Of a stretch of 64,000 bases of DNA, positions 46,212 to 55,325 are shown one piece after another (the stretch's first letter is position 1; each line of letters opens with the position of its first letter). The DNA comes from Enterovirga rhinocerotis (GTDB lineage Bacteria; Pseudomonadota; Alphaproteobacteria; Rhizobiales; Beijerinckiaceae), in assembly GCF_004363955.1 (NCBI RefSeq), contig NZ_SNZR01000011.1:248001-312000 (forward strand), written 5' to 3'. A program made the translations under genes and the position numbers. The notes under the pieces are model-generated. The model was not told where the DNA came from. It searched no databases and was given only the letters and a program-made list of their open reading frames with translations.

Positions 46212-46652
46212 ATGGCCCTCAAGGTCGAACTCAAGCCGAACGAGCGGATCATCATCGGCACCGCCGTCATCACGAACGGCGACGCGCGGATCCGCTTCTA
46301 CATCGAGGGCGACGCCCCCATCCTGCGGGAGAAGGACATCCTGACGCCCGCCACGGCCGATACGCCGGCGAAGAACATCTATCTCGCGCTGCAGTTGATG
46401 TATCTCAACCCCGACGTCGTGGGCCATCAGGATCTCTACTTCAAGATGGTCACGGATTTTCTCGGCGCGGCGCCGAGCGCGCTGTCCCTGGTCAACGACG
46501 TTAACGAACTGGTTCTCGAAGGCGAGTATTACAAAGCCCTCCGGGCTGCGCGTGCGCTTGTCGCCTACGAGGGGGAGTTGTTGTCTCATGCAGAACGCGG
46601 CAGCGAGCTACGCGCGTACGGCCCAGATCACGCAGTCGCCAAGAGAGCTTGA
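46212..46652 (+). CDS. flbT: Flagellin mRNA regulator FlbT
   Basis: 146 aa, beginning MALKVELKPNERIIIGTAVI with FYIEGDAPILREKDILTP, the typical FlbT core. FlbT binds the 5' region of flagellin mRNA and limits its translation or stability in Caulobacter. Its last 65 bases overlap flaF, whose product has the opposite, positive role. Confidence 0.95.
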   Translation: MALKVELKPNERIIIGTAVITNGDARIRFYIEGDAPILREKDILTPATADTPAKNIYLALQLMYLNPDVVGHQDLYFKMVTDFLGAAPSALSLVNDVNELVLEGEYYKALRAARALVAYEGELLSHAERGSELRAYGPDHAVAKRA

Positions 46653-46983
46653 AGCCAGCCTGCTGCTCAAAGCCGCCTATCGGCTCCAGGTCGTCGGCGA
46701 CGAATGGCATACAGCCGATCAGGCTCTGGTGCCCGCCCTGACCTATAACCGCCGCATCTGGACGATCCTCTCGACCTCGGCGACCGAACCGACCAATCCG
46801 CTGCCCGACGGCATCAAGGTCGCGATCGCGAGCCTCGCCGGCTTCATCTTCCAGCGCACCATCTCCGTCATGGCAGAGCCGGCCCCGGAGAAGCTCGCGG
46901 CTCTCATCCGCATCAACCGCGACATCGCGGCCGGCCTGCGCGGCTCGGCCGCGGCGCCCGCCCTCGCGGCTGCGGCGGGCTGA
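46588..46983 (+). CDS. flaF: Flagellin synthesis regulator FlaF
   Basis: 131 aa. ATG 46588 (MQNAAASYARTAQITQSPRE) has GGGGGAG upstream inside flbT; the earlier in-frame ATG at 46552 gives a non-conserved extension. Conserved pieces are LLLKAAYRLQVVGDEW, LTYNRRIWTILSTSA and NPLPDGIKVAIASLAGFIFQ. FlaF is needed for flagellin translation and balances FlbT. Convergent with the OmpA-like gene. Confidence 0.93.
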   Translation: MQNAAASYARTAQITQSPRELEASLLLKAAYRLQVVGDEWHTADQALVPALTYNRRIWTILSTSATEPTNPLPDGIKVAIASLAGFIFQRTISVMAEPAPEKLAALIRINRDIAAGLRGSAAAPALAAAAG

Positions 46984-47014
46984 GCCGGCGGCTCCGCTGC
47001 TGGCGGCGAAAGAG

Positions 47015-47039
47015 GCCGCTCGCACGAGCCTCGAGCGGC
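47015..47039. terminator. Hairpin between flaF and OmpA-like gene
   Basis: GCCGCTCG (47015-47022) and CGAGCGGC (47032-47039) form an 8-bp perfect stem with a 9-base loop between convergent stops. No T-run; may serve both sides. Confidence 0.5.
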
Positions 47040-47040
47040 G

Positions 47041-48330
47041 TTAACGCGCCTCCTCCCGGATGATCTCGACCCGCCTGTTCTGGGCTCGTCCGGCCTGCGT
47101 CTCGTTCGAGGCGACGGGTCGTCCGAAACCGATCCCGGTCGCGCTCAGCCGCTGGATGTCGACGCCCTTCCCCGACAGATAGGAGCGGACGGCCGCGGCC
47201 CGACGCGTCGAGAGATCCATGTTGAAGGCTTCGGAACCGACATTGTCGGTGTGGCCTTCGAGTAGGATGCGCCACTCGCTCCGGAGGCGCAGCAAGTCGG
47301 CGACCTGATCCAGAAATCGATGCGAAATCGGCTGGATCGTCGCGGAGTTGAAGTCGAAATTGATCCCGTCGAGCCGTGCGCGGCCGGCGGATTGCAGGGT
47401 CCTTTCGAGCTGTGAGCCGGCCGCCGCGGTTTTCCAGCCCTTGATGCCCGGGCAGTCGCCGATGTCGTTCGATCGCTTGGTCGCGCTCCAGAAGGCGTCG
47501 TAGCCATAATCGGGATTGGACTCGGTTGAGCGGCTGAGCGCGAAGAGCGACGTGTTGCCGGGGGCGAAGGCGAAGAGCGCCAGGGAGCGCTTCGCGACCC
47601 GGCCATCGTCCTCGTGCTCGATCATCTCGCCCTTGAGCAGGCGCCCCTCCACGCCGGCCGCGATCAGGCCGGAGCGGTAGTCGAAGCAGCCGACGACGCG
47701 CGTACCCTCCTGCTTCAGGCGGACGCGGCCCCAGCCGCTCGCACCCTCATAGGTTCCGCTGACGTCCTGGATGCCGGCGTCGGCGGTCAGCTGGCGGCCA
47801 TAGCCGCGGAAGCCGGTCATGCCGTAGTTCTCGGCGCCGTGGTTGCTGAGAAAGGTCAGCCTGACCCAGCGGCCAACCGGCTTCCTCTCCAGCTCGAACC
47901 GCTGATCGTTCGTGTCGGCAGCCAGTTCCACGTCGAGGACGGGCGCGAAGCCGCTCCCCGGCGAGGCGTCCGAGACCTCCACCGTCAGCCGTTTGACCGA
48001 CTTCTCCGGAATGCCCATGCCGGCACTGTCGAAGACGATGGTCGACAGCTCGGTCTTCTCCGGCAGTTCGAGCACATAGGTCGCGGGCTTGCCCCCGTCC
48101 GCCCGCGTCTCGCTGGACGGCGTTTCGTCGATCAGGGCGTAAGGCGTGTAGGCCATGTCCGCATAATCGGCATCCGCCGGCTTTTGCACGAAGCGGGCTC
48201 CGGCCGAGAACGCGAAGAGATCCTCCGGGGGAGGAGGGGCGCTGCCCTCCGGCGCGGATTGGGCTGCGGCTCGGGGAGCGGAGAACGCGATCGCGCCCAG
48301 GACGAGGACGGCGAGAAGAGTGCGGTTCAT
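47041..48330 (-). CDS. Exported OmpA-domain protein with discoidin-like N-terminal part
   Basis: 429 aa. Sec signal MNRTLLAVLVLGAIAFSAPR (cut near AAAQS). Residues about 60-180 read like an F5/8 type C (discoidin) beta-sandwich: TYVLELPEKTELSTIVFDSA, then VGRWVRLTFLSNHGAENY and MTGFRGYG. The C-terminal OmpA domain has INFDFNSATIQP, LLEGHTDNVGSEAFNMDLST and ATGIGFGRPVASN, which binds peptidoglycan. The combination suggests a wall-anchored periplasmic binder of sugars. The upstream ATG choice is by signal peptide only; no good ribosome-binding site is visible. Confidence 0.78.
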   Translation of the reverse strand: MNRTLLAVLVLGAIAFSAPRAAAQSAPEGSAPPPPEDLFAFSAGARFVQKPADADYADMAYTPYALIDETPSSETRADGGKPATYVLELPEKTELSTIVFDSAGMGIPEKSVKRLTVEVSDASPGSGFAPVLDVELAADTNDQRFELERKPVGRWVRLTFLSNHGAENYGMTGFRGYGRQLTADAGIQDVSGTYEGASGWGRVRLKQEGTRVVGCFDYRSGLIAAGVEGRLLKGEMIEHEDDGRVAKRSLALFAFAPGNTSLFALSRSTESNPDYGYDAFWSATKRSNDIGDCPGIKGWKTAAAGSQLERTLQSAGRARLDGINFDFNSATIQPISHRFLDQVADLLRLRSEWRILLEGHTDNVGSEAFNMDLSTRRAAAVRSYLSGKGVDIQRLSATGIGFGRPVASNETQAGRAQNRRVEIIREEAR

Positions 48331-48466
48331 TCGGCTGGCTCGGTCTGCGATCGGGGGCAGGTTGGCCGTCTGCCATCGCGGCCCGGCCGATGGCAGATGT
48401 CTCCGGCGTCGCGCCGCCGGAGAATGCGTCCGCCCCCGGCCTCGGGGGGACGGGCTCGCGGCGCGT

Positions 48467-49513
48467 TCACGCTGCGCTGGCCGCGTCGCCATCCGAGGCG
48501 GGGCGAAGCGCGATGCGTCGCTCCGCCCGGACGGCCTCGCCATATTCCCGCGCGAGCCGGCCGACGAGGTCGGCGGCGGGCGTGACGGCCTTGACGGCGC
48601 CGATGCCCTGGCCGGCCCCCCAGATGTCCTTCCACGCCTTCTGATCGCGCGTCTTCTCGCGATTGGCGAAATCCATCGTGACGGCTTCGAGTTCGCCGAG
48701 CTTCGAGGGGTCGATGCCCGCGGCGGCGATGGAAGGGGCGAGGTAGTTGCCGTCCACCCCCGTGAAGACGTTCGAATAGACGATGTCCGATGCCTGGCTG
48801 TCGACGATCATCTGCTTGTAGCGCTCGGGGGCGTTGGCCTCCTCGGTCGCGATGAAGGGCGAGCCGATATAGGCGAAATCGGCGCCCATCAGTTCGGCTG
48901 CCCGGACGGCGCGGCCCGTCGAGATGGCGCCCGACAGCGCGATCGGGCCGTCGAACCATTCGCGCGTCTCGGCGATCAAGGCGAAGGGGGAGATCGTGCC
49001 CGCATGGCCGCCGGCTCCCGCGGCGACTGCGATCAGCCCGTCGGCTCCCTTCTCGATCGCCTTGCGCGCGAAGGTCTGGTTGATGACGTCGTGCATCGTG
49101 ATGCCGCCCCAGGCGTGGACGGCGTCGTTCAGCTCGACCCGCGCGCCGAGCGAGGTGATGACGATCTGGACCTTGTGCTTCTCGCAGACGGCGAGATCCT
49201 GCTCGAGGCGGCCGTTCGAGCGGTGGACGATCTGGTTGACGGCGAAGGGCGCTGCCGGCCGGTCAGGATGCTTCGCGTCATGCGCGGCGAGCTCCTCCTG
49301 AATCTCGTGCAGCCATTCGTCGAGGAGCGAGGCCGGCCGCGCGTTCAGGGCCGGGAAGGAGCCGACGATCCCCGACTTGCACTGGGCGATGACGAGTTTC
49401 GGGTTCGAGACGATGAAGAGCGGCGAGCCGATCACCGGGATGGCGAGGCGACCGTCGAGGATGCGGCGCCAAGGCGCCTGATCGCTTGGCGGAGTGTTGA
49501 CAATCTTTGCCAA
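48467..49513 (-). CDS. Nitronate monooxygenase (NMO class)
   Basis: FMN-dependent TIM-barrel oxidase of about 348 aa that converts alkyl nitronates (propionate-3-nitronate and others). IPVIGSPLFIVSNPKLVIAQ, CKSGIVGSFPALNAR, and the central GADGLIAVAAGAGGHAGTIS with GADFAYIGSPFIATEEA match. The TTG at 49513 has AAGGAAAGG upstream; another TTG at 49543 is possible. Divergent from parDE with at most 29 bases between starts. Could instead be a 2-nitropropane-dioxygenase-like enoyl reductase homologue. Confidence 0.85.
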   Translation of the reverse strand: MAKIVNTPPSDQAPWRRILDGRLAIPVIGSPLFIVSNPKLVIAQCKSGIVGSFPALNARPASLLDEWLHEIQEELAAHDAKHPDRPAAPFAVNQIVHRSNGRLEQDLAVCEKHKVQIVITSLGARVELNDAVHAWGGITMHDVINQTFARKAIEKGADGLIAVAAGAGGHAGTISPFALIAETREWFDGPIALSGAISTGRAVRAAELMGADFAYIGSPFIATEEANAPERYKQMIVDSQASDIVYSNVFTGVDGNYLAPSIAAAGIDPSKLGELEAVTMDFANREKTRDQKAWKDIWGAGQGIGAVKAVTPAADLVGRLAREYGEAVRAERRIALRPASDGDAASAA

Positions 49514-49521
49514 AGGCCTTT
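49497..49521 (+). promoter_or_regulatory. Candidate promoter/operator for parDE
   Basis: TTGACA (49497-49502) is a consensus -35 hexamer on the parD strand; no clear -10 follows at standard spacing. AAAGGCCTTT (49512-49521) is a perfect 10-bp palindrome between it and parD, a possible antitoxin operator. Both overlap the 5' end of the divergent monooxygenase gene. Confidence 0.35.
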
Positions 49522-49542
49522 CCTTCCATGGAGGAGCGTTCA

Positions 49543-49806
49543 ATGCCGACGATGAATGTCAGCCTGACTGCGGAGATGGCGGATTTCGTTCAAAGCGAGG
49601 TCCAAAGCGGACGGTATGTTTCGGCAAGCGAGCTCGTTCGCGATGGCTTGCGGATGTTGGCCTACGAGCGGGCCCAGGAGAGCGAGAAGGCTGCCCTTCT
49701 GAAGGCGGCAGTCCAGGCAGGTATCGACGACGTCGAGGCAGGACGCATTTCCGACAGGTCGGTCGACGACATCCTTCAGGAGGTTCTGGCCGAAGGCCGA
49801 CGCTGA
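49543..49806 (+). CDS. parD: ParD-family (CC2985-type) antitoxin
   Basis: 87 aa. An N-terminal ribbon-helix-helix (MPTMNVSLTAEMADFVQSEV, SGRYVSASELVRDGLRML) binds DNA, and the C-terminal tail (ALLKAAVQAGIDDVEAG) wraps the toxin. ATG 49543 has GGAGG eight bases upstream; an ATG at 49552 is also in frame. Nine bases before parE. Confidence 0.92.
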   Translation: MPTMNVSLTAEMADFVQSEVQSGRYVSASELVRDGLRMLAYERAQESEKAALLKAAVQAGIDDVEAGRISDRSVDDILQEVLAEGRR

Positions 49807-49815
49807 GGCCGTTCC

Positions 49816-50175
49816 GTGACGTGGCGTCTGTCGAAGCACGCGGAACGGGACCTGGCGGCCATCCTTCGGGAGTCGCGGGACACGTTCGGCCCGGCCCAGG
49901 CGACGCGATACGCTGCAATGATGGCGCGGGCGTTCGAGCTCGCTGCCGAGGAGCCTGAACGCCCCGGCTCCCAACCATGCCCGGACATCAGTCGTTCGAC
50001 ACGTTCGCTGCATGTCAGCCTGGCGTCCCGGAGGCGAAGGTCTGCGTCCCATATCGTCTATTACCGCGTGCCGGCGGCGGGCGAGAGCACGGTCCTGATC
50101 CTTCGTGTCCTGCACGAGCGGATGGAGCCGAACCTCAAGATCAGGGTGGCGATGGACGACCTCACGCGACCGTGA
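49816..50175 (+). CDS. parE: ParE-family toxin
   Basis: 119 aa with a GTG start. RelE/ParE fold: [67 protein letters not shown]. ParE toxins poison DNA gyrase. It is longer than many ParE proteins because of an arginine-rich insertion ([16 protein letters not shown]). The last 14 bases overlap the convergent SDR gene. Confidence 0.9.
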   Translation: MTWRLSKHAERDLAAILRESRDTFGPAQATRYAAMMARAFELAAEEPERPGSQPCPDISRSTRSLHVSLASRRRRSASHIVYYRVPAAGESTVLILRVLHERMEPNLKIRVAMDDLTRP

Positions 50176-50926
50176 CGCCGCCATCGGCGACGACGACCTG
50201 TCCGGTGACGAAACTGGCCGCGGGGGAGGCGAGGAAGGCGACGACCGGGGCGATCTCGTGCGGCTCGCCGATGCGGCGGAGCGGCGTCGTCGCGTTGCGG
50301 AGCGCAAGCCGCTCCTCGTCATCCCACAGCGCTTTCGCGAAATCGGTCTTCACGAGGCCCGGCGCGACGCAGTTCACGCGCACGTTCTGCGGCCCCCATT
50401 CTGCCGCGAGGCTGCGGGCGAGGGAGAAGTCGGCCGCTTTCGAGATGCCATAGGCGCCGATATTCTCGCTCGCGCGAAGGCCGGCGATCGACGAGACGAT
50501 GACGATCGCGCCGCCGCCCCGCGCCGCCATCCCGGGCAGGACGAGCCGCGCGAGCCAGAGGTTCGACTTCACGTTCGAGGCCATGATCTTGTCGAAAGCC
50601 TCGTCCGGCAGCTCGCTCAACGGGCCGTAGAACGGGTTCACGGCCGCGTTGCAGACGAGGATGTCGGGAGGCCCGACCTCGGCCTCGGTGCGGGCGACGA
50701 GCGCTTCGACCTCGGGCTTGCGGCCGATATTGCAGGCGATCACCGTGGCGTCGCCGCCGGCCGCGCGGATCGCCTCGGCGACGGGCTCGCAGGCCTCGGC
50801 CTTGCGGCTCGACACCACGACCTTCGCGCCGAGCTTCGCCAGCAGCTCCGCCGTCGCGCGCCCGATGCCGCGCGAGGAGCCCGTGACGATCGCAACCTTG
50901 CCGGCGAGGGAGAAGGGATGGGTCAT
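50162..50926 (-). CDS. Short-chain dehydrogenase/reductase (FabG-like)
   Basis: 254 aa NAD(P)-dependent oxidoreductase. Cofactor site [20 protein letters not shown], the NAA motif (VCNAAVNPF), the catalytic SSIAG and YGISKA (Tyr-x-x-x-Lys), and C-terminal [13 protein letters not shown]. It probably oxidises or reduces a hydroxyacyl-CoA made by the acyl-CoA enzymes upstream. ATG 50926 has AGGAAG upstream. A 230-bp gap with a palindrome separates it from the kinase-like gene. Confidence 0.9.
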   Translation of the reverse strand: MTHPFSLAGKVAIVTGSSRGIGRATAELLAKLGAKVVVSSRKAEACEPVAEAIRAAGGDATVIACNIGRKPEVEALVARTEAEVGPPDILVCNAAVNPFYGPLSELPDEAFDKIMASNVKSNLWLARLVLPGMAARGGGAIVIVSSIAGLRASENIGAYGISKAADFSLARSLAAEWGPQNVRVNCVAPGLVKTDFAKALWDDEERLALRNATTPLRRIGEPHEIAPVVAFLASPAASFVTGQVVVADGGVTVA

Positions 50927-50942
50927 CTGATCGCTTCCTGCC

Positions 50943-51134
50943 TCTCCCCTTGCGGAAGAGGTCGAGTCGCCTGCGGAAGCAGGCGACCGGGCGGAGCCGC
51001 CCAGGGGACCCCGCCCGCGCAGCGGGACGGGGTGGGCGGCGAAGGGGAGGGGTGGGCGGCTGCCGACGGCATGTTTCCTTGGCCCCTCATCCGGTTGCGC
51101 TGACGCGCAACTCGACGTCTCCCGCAAGGGGAGA
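50943..51134. repeat. Composite extragenic palindrome, TCTCCCC family (copy 1)
   Basis: TCTCCCCTTGCGG (50943-50955) and CCGCAAGGGGAGA (51122-51134) are perfect 13-bp inverted outer arms, with further GC-rich palindromes inside. It fills the SDR to kinase gap. The same arms recur at 52253-52397. Confidence 0.85.
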
Positions 51135-51154
51135 AGCGGATGTGGGGGCGGTCC

Positions 51155-52237
51155 TCACGACACCAGCTCCCAGCCCCGGTCCGCCAGCAGCGTCGCCCGC
51201 TCGCCGTGGGACGAGGCATCGGCGGAGGAGGCGTTGCCCTGCCTGCCCCTGGCGATCACGCCTTCGAGGATCACCGCCAGGCGGAAGAGCGAGAAGGCGA
51301 GGTGGAAGGGCGTGACGGAATCCGTGCGGCCCGTGCGCGCCTGATACATCCCGACATACGCATCCATCGTCGGGATGCCGAGCGCGGCAAGGTCCAGCCC
51401 CGCCATGCCCCGGAATGCGGCCGGAGGGTTGATGAAGGGCAGGCAATTATAGGCGAGGTCGGCGAGCGGATGGCCGAGCGTCGACAGCTCCCAGTCGAGG
51501 ATGCCGATGACGCGCGGCTCCGAGGGGTGGAAGATCATGTTGTCGATGCGGAAATCGCCGTGGCAGATGGCGATCTCCTCGCTGTCCGGGATGTTGCGCG
51601 GCAGCCATTCGGCCAGCTTGTCGATGGCCGGGTTCTCGCGCGTCCGCGAATTCTGCCATTGCTTCGACCAGCGTCCGATCTGGCGCGCGAAGTAGTTGCC
51701 GGGGCGGCCGTAGGTCTCGAGCCCGATCCCCTTCCAATCGGCCTTGTGCAGCCGGGCGAGGGCATCGACCATCCCCTCGTAGATCGCGGCCCGGTTCTCG
51801 CGCGGCACCTCCGGCAGGGTCGGCGACCAGAAGATCCGGCCCTTGAGGCGCTCCATCAGGTAGAACGGCGTGCCGATGACCGACCGGTCCTCGGTGAAGA
51901 GCAGGACCTTCGGCACCGGCACGTCGGTCTGCGCCAGCGCCTCCTGCACGCGGAATTCGCGGTCGACCGCGTGGGCGGAGGGCAGAAGATCGCCCGGCGG
52001 CTGCTTGCGCAGCACGAACTCGCCCCTGTCGGTGACGAGGAGGAAGGTCGGGTTCGACTGGCCGCCCCGCATCTGGCGCAGCTCGACGAGGCGCGCGCCC
52101 AGCCGATCGCCGAGAAGCTCCTCGAGTCGCGTCGTGTCGAAGCGATGCGCCTCGCGGACCGGCACGGTCTCCGACAGGGCCTCGGGGGCGTCCTCTGCCT
52201 CGGTCGGGTGGCCGCCTTGGGGGGAGGGGAGGGTCAT
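51155..52237 (-). CDS. APH-like phosphotransferase (ACAD10/11-type kinase domain, stand-alone)
   Basis: 360 aa kinase of the choline/aminoglycoside phosphotransferase fold: [20 protein letters not shown] (nucleotide loop), RKQPPG, the Brenner motif [14 protein letters not shown] (catalytic Asp) and metal-binding [18 protein letters not shown]. This is the group whose animal relatives are fused to an acyl-CoA dehydrogenase (ACAD10/ACAD11) and in bacteria act as 4-hydroxyacyl-CoA kinases (LvaA type). Its neighbour upstream is an ACAD10/11-like dehydrogenase. The ribosome-binding site lies at the edge of the adjoining palindrome. Confidence 0.82.
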   Translation of the reverse strand: MTLPSPQGGHPTEAEDAPEALSETVPVREAHRFDTTRLEELLGDRLGARLVELRQMRGGQSNPTFLLVTDRGEFVLRKQPPGDLLPSAHAVDREFRVQEALAQTDVPVPKVLLFTEDRSVIGTPFYLMERLKGRIFWSPTLPEVPRENRAAIYEGMVDALARLHKADWKGIGLETYGRPGNYFARQIGRWSKQWQNSRTRENPAIDKLAEWLPRNIPDSEEIAICHGDFRIDNMIFHPSEPRVIGILDWELSTLGHPLADLAYNCLPFINPPAAFRGMAGLDLAALGIPTMDAYVGMYQARTGRTDSVTPFHLAFSLFRLAVILEGVIARGRQGNASSADASSHGERATLLADRGWELVS

Positions 52238-52252
52238 GCTGCCGCTCCCACC

Positions 52253-52397
52253 TCTCCCCTTGCGGGAGAGGTCGAGCGCCGCCGGCAGGCGGCGACCGGG
52301 TGAGGGGCGGCCGCCGCCGGGCCGGAAATGGCAGGGCGCGACCCCTCATCCGACCCCCGGGACAAGCCCGGGGGCCACCTTCTCCCGCAAGGGGAGA
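52253..52397. repeat. Composite extragenic palindrome, TCTCCCC family (copy 2)
   Basis: TCTCCCCTTGCGGGAGA (52253-52269) and its exact 17-bp reverse complement at 52381-52397, with GCCGCC- and CCCGGG-type palindromes between. Same family as 50943-51134, so the kinase gene is flanked by two copies. Confidence 0.88.
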
Positions 52398-52421
52398 AGG
52401 AAGGGGCGGTGTGTGCCACCC

Positions 52422-53651
52422 TCAATGCCGCCCCCCGGTATTGGCGCCGGCATGCTTCTTCAGCTCCACCTTGGCCACCGTCTCGCGATGCACCTCGTCC
52501 GGGCCGTCCGCCATGCGGAGCGTGCGCGCGCGGGCATAGGCATAGGCGAGATGGAAATCCTGGCTCATGCCGCCGGCGCCGTGCACCTGGATGGCCCGGT
52601 CGATCACCTTGCAGGCGACGTTCGGGGCGACGACCTTGATCATCGCGATCTCGGCTCGGGCCGCCTTGTTGCCGACCGTGTCCATCATGTGGGCGGCATG
52701 GAGCGTCAGGAGGCGCGCCTGGTCGATCTCCATGCGGCTCTCGGCGATCAGGTGGCGCGTCACGCCCTGGTCGGCGATGGATTTGCCGAAGGGATGGCGC
52801 GTGAGCGCCCGCTGGCACATGGATTCGAGCGCCCGCTCGGCGACGCCGATCGAGCGCATGCAATGGTGGATGCGGCCCGGCCCGAGCCGCCCCTGCGCGA
52901 TCTCGAAGCCGCGGCCCTCGCCGAGGAGAATGTTCGAGGCCGGCACGCGCACGTTCTCGTAGGTGATCTCGGCATGGCCGTGCGGGGCGTCGTCATAGCC
53001 GAAGACGGTGAGCGGGCGCACGATGGTGATGCCGGGCGTGTCCATCGGCACGAGGATCATCGATTGCTGCCGGTGCTTCTCGGCGGAGGGATCGGTCTTG
53101 CCCATCAGGATCGAGATCGTGCAGCGCGGATCGGGCGCGCCGGTGATCCACCATTTGCGGCCATTGATGACGTAGTCGTCGCCGTCGCGGCGGATCTCGG
53201 TCTGGATGTTGGTCGCGTCGGACGAGGCCACCGCGGGCTCGGTCATCGCGAAGCAGGAGCGGATCTCGCCCTCGAGCAGCGGCGTCAGCCATCGCGCCTT
53301 CTGCTCGTCCGTCGCGTAGCGGATCAGGGTTTCCATGTTGCCCGTGTCGGGAGCCGAGCAGTTGAAGGGCTCGGCGCCGATCGGCGAGCGCCCCATCACC
53401 TCGCAGATGATGGCGTAGTCGACGTTCGAGAGCGCGTCCGGATCGTGGTGTTTCGGCACGAACAGGTTCCAGAGCCCGGCGGCCTTCGCCTTCCGCTTCA
53501 GCTCCTCCATCACCGGCGGGATGCACCAGCGGTCGGCCTGCTTGTCGACGTAGTCGTGGTATTCGTGCTCGGCCGCATAGACATGCTCCTCCATGAAGGC
53601 GGCCACACGGTCACGCAGCTCCTCGGCGCGCGGGCTGATGGGGAAGAGCAT
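52422..53651 (-). CDS. Acyl-CoA dehydrogenase, ACAD10/11-like
   Basis: 409 aa FAD enzyme starting [20 protein letters not shown]. Family motifs are [16 protein letters not shown] (flavin/CoA site), [17 protein letters not shown] and [14 protein letters not shown] at the end. This signature is the ACAD10/11 branch, which in known cases eliminates phosphate from 4-phosphohydroxyacyl-CoA. The upstream kinase gene (145 bp gap with a palindrome) supports such a pair. Ordinary acyl-CoA desaturation is the alternative. Confidence 0.86.
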   Translation of the reverse strand: MLFPISPRAEELRDRVAAFMEEHVYAAEHEYHDYVDKQADRWCIPPVMEELKRKAKAAGLWNLFVPKHHDPDALSNVDYAIICEVMGRSPIGAEPFNCSAPDTGNMETLIRYATDEQKARWLTPLLEGEIRSCFAMTEPAVASSDATNIQTEIRRDGDDYVINGRKWWITGAPDPRCTISILMGKTDPSAEKHRQQSMILVPMDTPGITIVRPLTVFGYDDAPHGHAEITYENVRVPASNILLGEGRGFEIAQGRLGPGRIHHCMRSIGVAERALESMCQRALTRHPFGKSIADQGVTRHLIAESRMEIDQARLLTLHAAHMMDTVGNKAARAEIAMIKVVAPNVACKVIDRAIQVHGAGGMSQDFHLAYAYARARTLRMADGPDEVHRETVAKVELKKHAGANTGGRH

Positions 53652-53683
53652 CGTCAACCTTTCGTCATTCGGCTTTGTCGCGT

Positions 53684-53810
53684 GATCCCTCCCCTCAGGG
53701 GAGGGCGAGTCGGCGCCAGCCGACCGGGGTGGGGTGACGCCCCGGCCGAGGTATCCCCACCCCGGCTCGAAGCTTCGCTTCGACTCGGCCCTCCCCCGAG
53801 GGGAGGGATC
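53684..53810. repeat. Large composite extragenic palindrome, GATCCCTCCCC family
   Basis: GATCCCTCCCCT (53684-53695) and AGGGGAGGGATC (53799-53810) are perfect 12-bp inverted arms enclosing GTCGGC-GCCA-GCCGAC and CGAAGCTTCG palindromes. It occupies nearly the entire 172-bp gap between the two acyl-CoA dehydrogenase genes. Confidence 0.88.
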
Positions 53811-53823
53811 CAGCGGCGCGTCC

Positions 53824-54966
53824 TCACGCCGCGAACAGGCTCTCGCCCGCCGCGACCTTCTCGAGATGGTGGTCGGCATCGCCGAACAGCGTCTCGATCA
53901 TCGTCATGCGCTTGAAGTAATGGCCGATGGAGTATTCCATCGTCATGCCGATCCCGCCATGGAGCTGGATCGCCTGCTGGCCGACGAAACGGCCCGAGCG
54001 GCCGATCTGAACCTTGGCGGCGGAGACGGCCTGGCCGCGCGCCGCCGCGTCCTCCTCGGCGGCCATCATCGTCGCGTAGCAGGCCATCGAGCGCGCCTGC
54101 TCGATGGCAACGACCATGTCCGAGGCGCGGTGCTGGAGCACCTGGAAGCTGCCGATCGGCACGCCGAACTGCTTGCGCGTCTTGATGTACTCGACCGTGA
54201 GGTCCCGCATCCGGTCCATCACCCCGACCGCTTCCGCACAGATCGCGGCGATGCCCTCGTCGACGACCCGGGCCAGGATCGGCAGGCCCTTGCCGGGATC
54301 GCCGAGCGCGGCCTCGGCCCTCGCGCTCTCGAAGGTGATCTCGGCGGCCCGCAGACCGTCCTGCGTGGGATAGCCTCGGCGCGAGACACCGGGCGCCTTG
54401 GCGTCGACCAGGAACAGCCCGATCCCGTCCGCGTCGCGCGTGGTGCCGGCCGTGCGGGCGACGACGATCAGCGTGTCGGCCGTGTCGCCGTTGAGGACCA
54501 CGCCCTTCTCGCCGTCGATGATCCAGCTCTCGCCGTCCTTGCGGGCTCTCGTCTCGACGTGATGGAGATCGTAGCGCGATCCGCGCTCGATCTGCGCCAG
54601 CGCGAGCGTGATCTCGCCGCCCGCGATGCGGGGGATCAGGTCGGCCTTCTGCTCGGCGCTCGCGGCATGGCGCAGGATGCCGCCACCGAGAATGACGGTC
54701 GGCAGATAGGGCTCGACGACGAGGCCGCGCCCGAAGGCCTCCATCACGATCATCGTCTCGACGGGCCCGCCGCCGATGCCTCCGTCCTCCTCGGCGAAGG
54801 GCACGGCGAGGAGCCCGAGTTCGGCGAAGGCCGCCCAGTTCTCGCGGCTGAAGCCGCCCTCGGCCGCCAGGAAGGCCTTGCGCCGCTCGAAATCGTAGCG
54901 GTCGGCCACGAAGCGCTCGACGCTGTCCTTGAGCAGGCGCTGTTCGTCGGTGAGATCGAAATCCAT
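53824..54966 (-). CDS. pimD: Acyl-CoA dehydrogenase, PimD-like small subunit
   Basis: 380 aa. [39 protein letters not shown] and [20 protein letters not shown] match the small subunit of the pimeloyl-CoA dehydrogenase of Rhodopseudomonas. Works with the PimC-like protein on odd-chain dicarboxyl-CoA substrates in that organism. GGTGGAGAG before the ATG. Separated from the pimC-like gene only by a GIY-YIG cassette. Name by similarity and gene order. Confidence 0.78.
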   Translation of the reverse strand: MDFDLTDEQRLLKDSVERFVADRYDFERRKAFLAAEGGFSRENWAAFAELGLLAVPFAEEDGGIGGGPVETMIVMEAFGRGLVVEPYLPTVILGGGILRHAASAEQKADLIPRIAGGEITLALAQIERGSRYDLHHVETRARKDGESWIIDGEKGVVLNGDTADTLIVVARTAGTTRDADGIGLFLVDAKAPGVSRRGYPTQDGLRAAEITFESARAEAALGDPGKGLPILARVVDEGIAAICAEAVGVMDRMRDLTVEYIKTRKQFGVPIGSFQVLQHRASDMVVAIEQARSMACYATMMAAEEDAAARGQAVSAAKVQIGRSGRFVGQQAIQLHGGIGMTMEYSIGHYFKRMTMIETLFGDADHHLEKVAAGESLFAA

Positions 54967-54978
54967 GTCTCTCCACCT

Positions 54979-55020
54979 GTCATTCCGGGGCGGGCCGCAG
55001 GACCGAGCCCGGAACCCATA
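54979..55020. repeat. 42-bp palindrome flanking the GIY-YIG gene (left copy)
   Basis: Starts GTCATTCCGGGG and ends GAGCCCGGAACCCATA; the 14 bases between are GC-rich. The right copy at 55326-55367 is in inverted orientation with the same outer 12 and 16 bases and a different middle. Ends 4 bases before the GIY-YIG stop codon. Confidence 0.9.
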
Positions 55021-55024
55021 GACG

Positions 55025-55309
55025 CTAGCGATTGAGCAGGAGGTACAGGTCCTGCCAGTCCGGGTTCATCTCCTCGATCAGTCGGAGTTTCCAATCCCGT
55101 CGCCACTTCTTGAGAGCTTTCTCGCGAGAGATCGCCTCGTCGATCCGTTCGTAGGCTTCGTACCAGACAAGGCGGTCCACTCCATATTTGGCCGAGAAGC
55201 CGGGAAAGACTTTGTTCTTGTGCTGCCAAATTCTCTGAGACAGGTTGCTCGTGACTCCAAGATAAAGCGTCCCGTGACGTCGGCTCGCGGTGATATAGAC
55301 ATGATACAT
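55025..55309 (-). CDS. GIY-YIG nuclease-like protein, bracketed by inverted palindromes
   Basis: 94 aa, a bare GIY-YIG catalytic module. The GIY part is HVYIT (residues 3-7), the YIG part LYLGVT (Tyr16-Leu17-Gly18), the catalytic Arg is Arg26, His30 follows, and the metal-binding Glu is Glu63 in SREKALKKW. Residues 37-94 contain the typical WYEAYERIDEAISRE helix. No ribosome-binding site is visible at the ATG (55309). It lies inside the pimC/pimD-like operon, between inverted copies of one 42-bp repeat, suggesting it arrived with the repeat as a mobile or repeat-processing element. Many alphaproteobacteria have several such genes. Confidence 0.85.
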   Translation of the reverse strand: MYHVYITASRRHGTLYLGVTSNLSQRIWQHKNKVFPGFSAKYGVDRLVWYEAYERIDEAISREKALKKWRRDWKLRLIEEMNPDWQDLYLLLNR

Positions 55310-55325
55310 TCCGCAGGCCGGCGTT

